Origin: Hexactinellida sp. DTS-2022
Taxonomy: Eukaryota; Porifera; Hexactinellida
Reading direction: 5' to 3'
Assembly: GCA_028753945.1 (NCBI GenBank)
Contig: JAPNXP010000017.1
Location: 1,240,001-1,304,000, forward strand
Length of the DNA stretch: 64,000 nucleotides
Shown here: piece after piece, positions 44,044 to 54,539 of the stretch
Position numbering within the stretch: the stretch's first letter is position 1
Layout: every line of letters begins with the position of its first letter
Program-made: the position numbers and the translations under genes
Notes under the pieces: generated by a model
The model's input: only the letters and a program-made list of their open reading frames with translations
Told to the model about the DNA's origin: nothing
The model's database searches: none

Positions 44044-45326
44044 CGAGCCCTTCGGTCTCGGTCGCTTTGCGACAGATCGTTTCTATGCACCTCATGTTAA
44101 CGGCCGCTACGCGGCCTTACTCCTCACAAACAAATGATTACATAGTTCGTAAATATTTGTCATAGTTATATACTTATAATACCCGTTGAAAGCTAACTTC
44201 TAGGTTGATTTTGAATTTCAATAATTCGTTTACCTATTTTGTGTCAACAACAACAACAAATATTCATATTATAAATTTATAAATGCGAAATTCGAAATCA
44301 GCATACTTGTTTACCTATATACCCGTTGAAAGCTAACTTCTAGGTTGATTTTGAATTTTCATTACATGTAATTTGTTTACCTATTTTGTGTAAACAACAA
44401 CAACAACAAATATTCATATTATAAATTTATAAATGCGAAATTCGAAATCAGCATACTTGCTTACCTATAATACCCGTTGAAAGCTAACTTCTAGGTTGAT
44501 TTTGAATTTCATTAATTCGTTTACCTATTTTGTGTAAACAACAACAACAAATATTCATATTATAAATTTATAAATGCGAAATTCGAAATCAGCATACTTG
44601 TTTACCTATATACCCGTTGAAAGCTAACTTCTAGGTTGATTTTGAATTTTCATTACATGTAATTTGTTTACCTATTTTGTGTAAACAACAACAACAAATA
44701 TTCATATTATAAATTTATAAATGCGAAATTCGAAATCAGCATACTTGCTTACCTATAATACCCGTTGAAAGCTAACTTCTAGGTTGATTTTGAATTTCAT
44801 TAATTTGTTTACCTATTTTGTGTAAACAACAACAACAAATATTCATATTATATATTTATAAATGCGAAATTCGAAATCAGCATACTTGTTTACCTAAAAT
44901 ACCCGTTGAAATCTAACTTCTAGGTTGATTTTGAATTTCATTAATTTGTTTACCTATTTTGTGTCAACAACAACAACAAAAATTCATATTATAAATTTTT
45001 AAACGCGAAATTCGTGTTCGGCATACTTGTTTACCTATTATAACATTTGAAAGTTAGTTTATATCCCATATTAATTGCGGTTTCTATTCCCCCATCACTT
45101 TAATATAATCCAGACAAACACACACACACACACAAACACACACACACGCAGGTAAATGTCCTCATATCCGGTTTTTGTCCTCATATCCAAATTTTTGTCC
45201 TCATATCCAAGTTTTTGTCCTCACATCTATAGATACGAGGACAAGTTTTTGCGATATGAGGACATCCTCCTGCACACACACAAACACACAAACACACAAA
45301 CAACAATCGAGATTTAATAATATAGA
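44044..45326 (-). mobile_element. complete Helitron-like element (CTCG end) carrying a satellite array
   Basis: Reverse orientation: 3' end CGAGCCCTTCGGTCTCGG at 44044, 5' end TCTATATTATTAAATCTCG reading down from 45326. Duplicate copy A has the empty site: AATTATTTAATA|TTAAAG at 25365/25366, corresponding to A|T insertion. Internal satellite 44180-45060, CA repeats 45113-45143 and a short TTTTTGTCCTCATATCCAA repeat near 45160-45260. Confidence 0.9.
44180..45060. repeat. ~140 bp satellite, six units plus a worn one, inside a Helitron
   Basis: Each unit holds ACCCGTTGAAAGCTAACTTC, TTTGTTTACCTATTTTGTG, a variable (CAA)n tract, ATTCATATTATAAATTTAT and GCGAAATTCGAAATCAGCA. Units start near 44182, 44320, 44466, 44608, 44760 and 44901. 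Longer (with ACATGTAATTTG) and shorter units alternate, so the higher-order unit may be a dimer. Single units occur at 33270, 49090 and 63900. Confidence 0.85.
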
Positions 45327-46169
45327 TTATAGAAAATATATATGAATTATGAGAAGTGGTAAATTTATTATTAGGTGTAGATACCAAGTGTAATTTTTAA
45401 ACTTTTTTTTAATTTACAAGTATAAATATACTTACGATTAAAATACAGTATAAGCAACAAATATAATTTTTTGAACAATGGATATATGAGTTGATCAATT
45501 GTGAACCTAAATGAGAAGCAATCAATATTATAATGGAAATTCGAGTATATTAGAGGTTGGCAATTGATTAACAATAATTTCCATCGTTGATCAATTGCAA
45601 ACTATGCACAGTAGTTGATCAATTGTAAACGTTGATTGAATAAAAGTAGTTGATCAACAGCAAATCCTCGAAATTTGACCAATCACTAGACTCAGTTTTT
45701 ATCACAATTTCAACTCCTCGATTCAGCATTATGCATCCTGACAGAGTTCATAAATTTTAATCTACTAAATTTAAGTAGTAGGGGACCCATAAGAACTCAC
45801 AATTTTAATAGTCAATGGGAAGGAGTGCACATAATGTTTGTTATTTGCTATAGAGGTACACAGTTTAAAAGACGGATTGTGGTTTTACAAACTTCAGAAT
45901 GTGTCCCGAGTCCCGACGACAAATTGAATTTAGATTTTAGATTTCCAAAATACAGAATTTTAAATGATGATCAATATTTTAAAATGTGAAATTCTATATA
46001 AAACAAATAATGCAGGAATAATATTGCATGCATGCATGCATGGATTAATATCAATTGGCCGCTCGGTAGTTGAATGATCAATTACGAAACTAAGGAAAAA
46101 TAATGACTCGTATGATACATAAGAGACATAATAATATACTGTCAATTAAATTGGATCTACTGTTTGTAG

Positions 46170-46556
46170 CTCCTTCTAGCGGTTGCGATGCAATTTCAGA
46201 TAAAGGGAGATGTTACAACTATTTCACTAGCTCTGCTATTGACTGGCATGATGCTAGAGAAATGTGTCTAGCGTGGGGAGGAGACCTAGCTACTGTGACA
46301 TCTCTCGAAGAGAATACAGTGATGTTCAACAGCAAACCAGGAGTCTCTAATTGTTGGATAGGACTCATTAACATACATGCAGTAGAGAATACTTTTGTCT
46401 GGGCAGATGGTAGCGAAAACACATATAGAAACTGGGATCTTAATGAACCTAATAATAATGGAGAAAAAGAAGATTGTGGAATGATATGGTCAAACCAAAA
46501 GTGGAATGATAGACATTGTGAAGCTACACTAGGTTGCTATTTCTGTAGCACAACAG
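46170..46556 (+). CDS. receptor copy B, exon: C-type lectin domain
   Basis: Acceptor TGTTTGTAG, donor G|GTCAGT, phase 1-1. The lectin domain is nearly the same as in copy A, with all four core cysteines, EPN (LNEPNNNGEKEDC) and WND (KWNDRHC) preserved. Differences concentrate around the sugar site: a two-residue length change before the conserved Cys and replacements such as INIHAVENTF for NDIDVENTF and GMIWSNQKW for AVIRSYQKW. Such changes next to EPN/WND could alter ligand choice. The frame is intact and joins the signal exon (33757) and Ig exon (47465) in phase. Confidence 0.88.
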
Positions 46557-46827
46557 GTCAGTCAACCCTTCGAATAAAAAATATATAACATAGATATATT
46601 GTATGTACTAAGATTACTGGAATATATATTAGGAGAAAATAAATACTCTCCATTATAGGAGCACAAAAACAGTTCACCAGCTTCGAACTAGTAAATAGAA
46701 AATTATTGTTCATTTGTTTGTAATCAATATTTAAACATTTTGGTATAAAAAACATATGCTAACCATGATGATATTTAAAGCTTCAAAATCAAATATAAAG
46801 CAATACTATTTGCTAAGGTGATATAAG

Positions 46828-47127
46828 CAGGGTTGCCGTGGGTATGGGAATTGCCATGGGGATCCCCATACCCATGGGAATGGGAATGGGAATCAGATTT
46901 TCCCCTGTGGGGATCCCCATGGGATATTCGCATATGGTTTCATTAGGTCATCCTTAATTAATATAAGCTTTACTATTGATACGAATCTGCTGTAATTAAA
47001 TACGTTTTTATGTATATATTATACTCCCCAATGGATTCCTATGAGGATTTCCATGGGGATTCCCACAGGATTCATATGGGAATGGGATGGGAATGGGAAC
47101 GGAAATTCCATTCCCACGGCAACCGTG
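46828..47127. mobile_element. 300 bp hAT MITE, target duplication GATATAAG
   Basis: Ends CAGGGTTGCCGTGGG and CCCACGGCAACCGTG, with many GGGAATGGGAAT / CCCCATGGGGAT motifs within. GATATAAG is at 46820-46827 and 47128-47135. Copy A has the empty site (GGTGATATAAGTG near 26873). A partial relative is at 48412-48515. Confidence 0.93.
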
Positions 47128-47266
47128 GATATAAGATGAAGTGATGCTAAGGTGATGCCTATTTGCTAATGTCTAAATAACAGTATATTTATTATCCTGA
47201 AACTCCAGGAGTTTAATAAAATCATTACAATTTAATTAAATAAAAAGGATTTAGAGAATAAGAATA

Positions 47267-47441
47267 CAGTAGAACCTCGTTAGTGCGAACACGGTTAATA
47301 CGAATCCCCAGATAAAACGAACAAACAGTTCCACAAATCAAGTCCCTATAATGACTATTCATACTCAGATTAATACGAACTCCGGATAAAGAGAACATAT
47401 TTTTACTTACCGTTGGCGTTCGTATTAACGAGGTTCTACTG
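47267..47441. mobile_element. Tigger-type MITE, TA target, in copy B only
   Basis: CAGTAGAACCTCGTTAGTGC ... AACGAGGTTCTACTG flanked by TA on both sides (47265-47266 and 47442-47443). The empty site in copy A is AAGAGTATTTGAGC near 27008. The left half of a relative may lie at 47990-48062. Confidence 0.92.
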
Positions 47442-47464
47442 TATTTGAGCTTATTTATTGTTAG

Positions 47465-47764
47465 TTAGCCCATTCGGAGAACAGATCAGTCCAGACACAT
47501 ACATGCCATTAAAAGACAACACATTTCTGTACAGAAACACTACTCTTTACTGTATAACAGAGACTAAAAACACACCACAAGTAATATGGAGTTTTACAGA
47601 TTTTAATGGAGTCAGTACTAATCTCTCTGCTACAACTAATGCAACAACAGGAGTCAGCACTCTCTATGCAACTAATGACAAGACAGGATACTACAGCTGT
47701 GTAGTCAGTCAGAGAGGAGGGGAAACTAGAATATATACTATTGTGATGCTGGATTTCATTATAG
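47465..47764 (+). CDS. receptor copy B, exon: first Ig-like domain (intact)
   Basis: Acceptor TTATTGTTAG, donor G|GTATCT, phase 1-1. The frame is open throughout: TTLYCITE, VIWSF and NDKTGYYSCVV mark the Ig fold, followed by QRGGETRIYTIVML, the G-strand. At the codon that is TGA in copy A this copy has AGA (Arg). The insertion of the Tigger MITE 23 bp upstream of the exon leaves the acceptor untouched. Confidence 0.87.
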
Positions 47765-48948
47765 GTATCTGCAGTTTATGGTATATAAAAATCTAAAATA
47801 CAACTGTCCCGAGAGCATTTTCTTTGGTGACACTATATTTTGGGGAAGCGTGATAGTACCTTCAAATGAAAATGCTGTTTTTCAGCACAGATATAATTTT
47901 AGATTCTGTTATCCCTTGAGCGAAATGTAATTCAACCTACAATATATTGTTTTGTATGTAGTTGATTGCAAATTTGCAATTGATGTCGTTAAAATGAACT
48001 CCAGATAATACGAGCAAATTCCGATGATCCCCTGGTGTTCATATTAACGAGAGTCTTCTGTATAGAGTATTTGATAGAGCTATGCTCATTCACGATCATG
48101 CATATACTGAAGAGTGAAGACTTTGTCAACTCGAAATTGATTAATAATATATAATACAGATGTTTTAGCGAACATATCTAAATGCGTAGCGGCTAAGTGA
48201 TCCATCGCGAAGCTGACGAGAACAAAGGAGCTGTTGCATTTATATTATTTCCATCCTATTGGAGAAAAAAATTATAATTACAGCTCTGCAGACAGCATAT
48301 TCTGGTGGAGGCAATATTAGTCATTAAACCACCAAATATAGTGCCTCCAAATAATATGCAGTTGGCACAGCTGTACTTTTAGATTTTTTAATTATAATTA
48401 GAAGTCTAGTCCTCTGGAAAATCTGCATCTGGTATCCCCATGGGGATCCATCTGGGGATCTATATGCGAATCCCCACAAGGGAAAATCTGATTCCCATAC
48501 CCACGGCAACCCTGTATCTGTAACCCATGAGTCACTATCCTGAAATTTGACAACTTGATTAATCTTCACCTGAATTAATTCCACATACTTTGATTAATCC
48601 AGTCTGGCTTCCATCAGTTTACTCTATTCGTGATGTATCATTAACTTAACATTTTAAATATGTATAATACGAATGTAATAGTTTGCGTCTAGTTTTTTCA
48701 TCTCACGATAACCGAACTAAAATATTATCAGAGGGGGCCAATAGCGTAGCCAATGGGGGAGCAGGGAGCGCCATCGCTTCCCCTGACAGTGTTGTTTCCA
48801 GGGAATGAAATGTTCACGAACGAACTTATTGAACTTTAACTGAACAAACAGAACGTAAGACTATTTAAGGGACGAGCTGAACGAACGACGATCGACCTGT
48901 CTCCCCTTGAACGTGTACGGAACGAACGGAACGAATTTAATAATGATA

Positions 48949-49384
48949 TCTATATTATTAAATCTCGATTGTTGTTTGTGTGTGTTTGTGTGTTTGTGTG
49001 GTGTTTGTCCGGATTGTATTAAAGTGATGGGGGATAGAAACTGCATGTATATATGAGATATGAGATATAAACTAACTTTCAAATGTTATAATTGGTAAAC
49101 AAATGTTATAAGGGGTAAACAAGTATGCTGATTTCGAATTTCGCATTTACAAATTTATAATATGAATATTTGTTGTTGTTGTTGACACAAATAAGTAAAC
49201 AAATTAATGAAAATTCAATATCAATCCAGAAGTTAGCTTTTAACGGGTATTATAAGTATACAACTATGACAAATATTACTAACAAGTAATCAATTGTTTA
49301 GTGAGGAGTAAGGCCGCGTAGCGGCCGTTAACTTGAGATGCGTAGCACCGATCTGTCGCAAAGCGACCGAGACCGAAGGGCTCG
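48949..49384 (+). mobile_element. short Helitron-like element, CTCG-end family
   Basis: TCTATATTATTAAATCTCG start after A, one satellite unit in reverse (about 49090-49250), then GCGGCCGTTAACTTGAGATG, hairpin GTCGCAAAGCGAC and GAAGGGCTCG before T. It is the single-monomer relative of 44044-45326. Confidence 0.8.
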
Positions 49385-50204
49385 TTATAAATATTGAAGC
49401 ATAAAATATGAATCACTTAAAAGTGCGAATTCCGGACATTCCTCGTGTCATGTCTGTTTGTCGTACTTGTCAACGACCAGCGAACTCAACGAACGAACGC
49501 TGGTGGAGTTGAACGTGATCGATTTTACATTTTAGACTCTTATTTTGTCCATATACTACTAAATGTCTGCACAATGACCCTTTAGCAAGCTTTGCTCCCC
49601 TTAAAATCCTGGCTCCCCCACTAGAGGGGGCCCGCACCCAAAATTATGACCCGGGGCCCGCTCGCGCTCTCGACTGCCCTGCCCATCAGAACGATTTTAG
49701 TACTGTGCATCTTATAGTATAAAATTATAATATGACCCTACTATAACGTATTTTTACTAGAAGAAGCACACTAAAAATCGGAACAAAGGTTGGAGTGATA
49801 GGACACATGCATTCTATGTAGTATCCCAAAAGGTCAGGAATTCGGAAAAGGTTCAAAAAAAGGAATTTCCTTTATAATAACTAGCTAAATAAATATCAAA
49901 CAATTGTTCGTAGTGAACCAATTTGGTCTAAATGTTTTAGAATCCGAAAGTTACAGAGGGCTACGTGAGGGAATACTTTGTGAAAATAAATATTTTGTGT
50001 AAAAAATCAGGGCTAAAATGAATATACCGAATATTCGTTGAAATGATTGAACGAATATTCGTTTGGACGAATATCAGATTGAAACGGATATTCGTTGACT
50101 ACTTTTGGGCAACAACATGACTTTTGTTTAGCTTGGAGAGATCGTAAATATAAATTCCTACTTAAACTAGCTGAATAATACACTTGCAACTATCTATCTA
50201 TCTA

Positions 50205-51120
50205 TCTGTATATTAAAAGAGGAATTGTTGTGTGTTTGTTTGTGTGTGTGTTTGTCCAGAATTAATAGGAAAGACTACGAGTCCTAGAAAGCTTAAAATT
50301 GGCATACATGGGTTATTTTTACTGCGACAACGATCTATTGGTTTTCTAAGCGAAATAACGGGATTATGACGTCATAAAGGCACATATTTGGGAATAACTC
50401 TTTCAGTTTTTATTCGATTCGCCCACAATTTTAGATGATAACACAACATACAATGAGACACACGTATACCGATTTATGGGAGTGTGACGTCACGTAGGAA
50501 CTAATTTGGATTCAGCTCTTACACTTTTGGTTCAATCGACAAATAATTTTGTCACATTATAAAACAGAATGTATTGCATGTCTCTAGAATTTTTTATAAT
50601 TTTCGCATTTAATCTGAGCCAGGCTATAACAAAAATGTAACCTCCAGTTGCTGCGTCATTGCGCATATTGAGGTTTGACGATTTAATCTTCACCTACATT
50701 ATTTCCGAAATTGCATACTTGATTAATCCAGTTTGGCTTCCATCAGTTTATTTCTATTCGTGATGTATTTAGCCTACGTCAATCACAAGCATACATAATA
50801 TTACTATCAAAGTAATTCAACTATTTACAAACAATTTTCCTATGTAAATCCTGGGTTAGTAAATAACATGAATTAATTAATTAATTCATTCATTAGTTGA
50901 CATACTTGGGTCCCAAATAGCAGCATAGAGTACGTGTAATTTACAAGTCACAGGTTTAACCTATTTAATATGAGTGATAATTGAGGAGTGTAAGGCCGCA
51001 AATCGGCCGTTAATTAATTGTGTTGCGGTGTACACGTGTGTAACACGAATGAACAAAAGTCGCGAAGCGACTTTTGTGAGAGAGTGATCCGTCGCGAAAC
51101 GACCGAGACCGAAGGGCTCG
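50205..51120 (+). mobile_element. Helitron-like element, CTCG-end family, first of a tandem pair
   Basis: Starts TCTGTATATTAAAAGAGG after A and closely matches 2965-3865 along its whole length; ends GTCGCGAAACGACC then GAAGGGCTCG. Confidence 0.75.
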
Positions 51121-52390
51121 TATATTAAAAGAGGAATTGTTGTATGTGTGTTTGTGTTTGTTTGGATGTTTGTCCGTAATTAATTGGAAAGACTACGAGT
51201 CCCAAAAAGCTGAAAATTTGCATACAGGGGTAATTTTGTACTGCGACAACGATCTATTGGTTTTTGAAACAAAATAACGGGATTATTACGTCACAGTTGC
51301 GAAAAACAGATATTTTGTACTAGCTTCCCAATTTTGCTCCGATCTGTAGAAAATTCAAATCATTAGACGTACACTAAATTTCTACACCTGATAGCAGTTC
51401 ACGAATTCCCATTTTACTTCTGACTGTGACACAGTTAATTAATTAGTCCCTGCACTAATCAACCATAAATAGTGTATCGTACCAACACAGGTATAGCAAA
51501 GTGCAAAATCGATTTTCGATTGTGTTCTATTGCAAACAATTCAAGTAAGAGTGATTAACGAAAGTTATTAGTTCAATGTAGCATATTATTCTTAGCACTA
51601 TGTGGGTGATCTGATTTGTTTGGTTAGCAAGAATGCACTCGACTACTTAACTTCTCTGATGCATTGTTTATTTATTACACCTATATTGGCTTCCTATTAA
51701 TAAGACAATTAATGGGATTACGTAATTTCTAACCTATACTGAAATTACTGAAATTAATTAAGTTAAGTAGTTGATTCATCAAGGATTTAGGATCTGTCTA
51801 ATTATGAGATTGATATGTTTATTATTACTATCAATTAAATCAACTATTTTACAACTCTGGATTTAACCTCTGCATAATAATGGTTTAATGGTGAGAATAA
51901 GACCGCGAAGCGGTCTTATTCTCATCTTTAAACCATTATTATGCAGAGATTACTTTGCAATACAATATACTGAAATAAATAATTGGGTATAATTTATCAG
52001 ACACGGGTTTCAATTTATTTGAGCTAACAAGCTAACCTTTTAATGGAGCTGAAATGTGCTACCTTAATTAAGAATTATTGAGCCAATATCATATAATATT
52101 AATAACTAATAAGTAATGAGAATAACATACATAACACATCATTTCCCAAACAGATTACATTAACGAATCACAACCCAGAATGAATTTAAGCGCGCGTTAA
52201 GTAGTGTGTGAAATTTACTAGCCACAGGTTAACTTATTTATTATTAATATTACTGTCTTTTAGAGGAGGGAAAGGCCGCGAAGCGGCCGTTAATTGCATT
52301 GCGTAGTGCCTAACACGAACGAACAAAGGTCGCGAAGCGACCTTTGTGAGAGAGTGATCCGTCGCGAAGCGACCGAGACCGAAGGGCTCG
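51121..52390 (+). mobile_element. second Helitron-like element, joined head-to-tail to the first
   Basis: It begins TATATTAAAAGAGGAATTG directly after the CTCG of the preceding unit and ends in the same hairpins and GAAGGGCTCG at 52390. The middle differs from the first unit and includes a perfect hairpin GAGAATAAGACCGC-GAA-GCGGTCTTATTCTC at about 51893-51925. Confidence 0.7.
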
Positions 52391-52629
52391 TATTATTAAA
52401 CCATTGTGACAATAACAATAACCTATTTCTCCAATTTATTTTGTATCTTGAATTGTATTAAAGAAGTGATATATTCAAAGATGGAACTTAAGTACTTAAT
52501 TAATTTCCATGGAAACTGCTACCATATTTTAGGAGTCCACTTTCTTTTGGGACATCAATTTGGGGTAATATCTAACAGATAGAGTTGATTTGTCATTGTT
52601 TCAATGAATATATGTGCCCAGGGCTGGTT

Positions 52630-52706
52630 ATAGTCAGTTTTATTGTTTGCATAGTGTCTAACACGAACAAACAAATGTTGCGAAGCAACCCATACCGAAG
52701 GGCTCG
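52630..52706 (+). mobile_element. 3' end fragment of a CTCG-family element
   Basis: CATAGTGTCTAACACGAACA, GTTGCGAAGCAAC and GAAGGGCTCG in the family order; the 5' part is missing. Confidence 0.6.
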
Positions 52707-52870
52707 TTATAATAATAATTATCCAAGGCAGAGATTTAAGAACGGCCTGATACATAGTAGTCGGAACAGCATAAAAACTAACCAATTTCAATCTGGACCA
52801 CTATACTAAAGTATAGACGGCACAAAAAAAAATATCTATTAGGTACACCAGTCTTAACATTGTCTATTAG

Positions 52871-53146
52871 GTACACCAGTCATAACATTGAATTATGGAT
52901 GTGGCAATACATTCTCTCTCCTCCCTCCTGCTGTCAACAAAGCTGATATTCCTGCACTGACACATAATGTGCTGCTGAGAGTTAATCTAGTTGGAAGATG
53001 GCAGACACCAGATGGCAGTTATGTCAACAGTGATTCCATCACAATCCGAACAATCTATGTGTCTAATGCTGGACTGTACAAGTTCTATGTCACTAACTGG
53101 GATGGAGTCTGGACACTGGCTATTCAGATAGACATATCAACTGTTG
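52871..53146 (+). CDS. receptor copy B, exon: second Ig-like domain
   Basis: Starts after the second of two duplicated TCTATTAG acceptors; donor G|GTAAGT; phase 1-1. About 92 residues: NYGCGNTFSLLPP, VNLVGRWQTPDG, SNAGLYKFYVTN. Differs from copy A at only a few positions (for example TPVITLNYGC for TPVLTLDYGC, and Thr for Pro in the last codons). The frame is intact. Confidence 0.8.
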
Positions 53147-53228
53147 GTAAGTTTGCTTTCGCATCATTAACTCTCAGTATTTTGCCATATTGGTCATACT
53201 CAACATCAATATTTACTTCTTTTTATAG

Positions 53229-53719
53229 AAACTTACTCACAGACAACCATGTTTCTGACTACAGAAACCACAAGCCAAACTTCAATGCTAGTTAACTGGA
53301 GTCTGTCAGAAATGAACCAATACAATTCAGAAGGGACATTTTCCGTATATTTTGAGTTTGGAAATTTTGAAATTTTTGCTGGTACAACAAAAAATTTCTC
53401 ACTTGAGATAACAGGATTAGTCCCAAACGTTAACTACACTGTGCGAGTCGAGCTCCAATATCCTTATTCTGCGTATGTCATTTCCGCCACTACTCACCAT
53501 CTTCTAGCTCTGAGTGGAGACACCAACACAGGCACCTCTACCAATCCAGTTACTACAACTGATTTTCTTACAAACACTGAACAGAGTATATCCTATACAA
53601 TGTACACAATCATAGCTGTGCTTGTCATATTCGTAGCTGTGCTTGTCACTAGCCTCATACTCGTTCTACTAATATGTGTCTTCTTTGTGTGTGCTATGAA
53701 GAAAAGTAAACTCGCGTGA
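53229..53719 (+). pseudogene. receptor copy B, last exon: FN3 and membrane helix, tail lost by 20 bp deletion
   Basis: Identical or nearly so to copy A through the FN3 domain, stalk and membrane helix. After KKS, 20 bp present in copy A (encoding Ser-Arg-Ser-Lys and following residues) are missing, so the frame changes and stops at TGA 53717-53719. The protein would end KKSKLA, with no Tyr-containing tail. The former tail is still readable out of frame to about 53905 and has one further change near 53846. The product would be a membrane-anchored, signalling-dead or decoy form if expressed. Confidence 0.87.
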
Positions 53720-54539
53720 TATTCAAATGCAATTGCCCCAGATACACGGTAATGAGATATACCAGCAAATTGATACCACCCATCCCATGGCACATGAGAA
53801 TAAGTCGTTTTTGTACTCAGAGAGTGTAAGCGTTTCTGAGGAAAAATAAAATAAATTGGATCTGAAAGTTCCAGTCTCTGATAACTGCTATGGCAACATT
53901 AATTAGAATAAGTGTGTTTCTAAGTGTCTCTTCTAAAAACTCTGATTAGATTCATTTTGTGTTCCCTATTATATCGGCTAATACTATACTATAGTATACA
54001 TGATATAATTGGTGTAAAAGTTTGTATTAATTAGATTTGTAGATTGTGTGAGATTTGTATATTAAACTTTGTATAATCTGCTACTTTTAATACAGACAGT
54101 CTACTTCCGTTATTTGTACTACAGGGCTTCTTGGATGAGCATTAACCAAAGATGAGCATTTTAAAATTTACCTGTCATGGAAGTGAAACCTGCAGACAAT
54201 ACCTGGGGTATTGAATGGGAACTTCCTAGAGAATCGAGAACAAGCGACCAACGGAACAAAAGTACATGGATTGCTGTAAACCGTTCCTCTACAACTGAAA
54301 GTTTGAAACAGAAATAAGTTGCTCTCCATTTGAAATAAATACGTTCAACATGTAATTAGTACAAATTAATAGTAAACTCCTCACATTTGGGATGGGAGTG
54401 TGCTTTTTCTGGTGCACAGGCCGCACCCAATGTTTGATTAATGTTAAATAATCATAGCAGGAATTTAGTTGCATATTCAAATTTTTGACTGTAACTTGGA
54501 ATGATATGAGCTAGAGAGTAAACTCTTATCTTGGTAAAA
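53720..54539. other. former tail and 3' flank of receptor copy B
   Basis: Matches 28430-29240 of copy A. It has a small extra stretch (ACTATAGTATACATGAT) near 53985. No separate gene seen. Confidence 0.6.

Larger units (their letters stand above)
47765..52870. other. intron 3 of receptor copy B, 5.1 kb of mobile DNA
   Basis: The matching intron in copy A is about 220 bp. Here it holds MITEs (47790-47912, 48268-48400, 48412-48515), a Helitron-like element (48949-49384), a patch of GAATATTCGT repeats (50025-50100), a tandem Helitron pair (50205-52390) and a 3' fragment (52630-52706). Just before the next exon, GTACACCAGTC-TAACATTG is duplicated (52841-52886), giving two candidate acceptors. 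Confidence 0.75.

Noticed and set aside
44180-45060. CRISPR-like regularly spaced repeats
   Set aside because: Units are contiguous ~140 bp satellite monomers in a eukaryotic Helitron; there are no short repeats with unique spacers and no cas genes.
45160-45260. Possible telomere-like or coding repeat (TCCTCATATCC)
   Set aside because: Only a few ~19 bp units followed by an inverted one inside the Helitron; treated as a small minisatellite.
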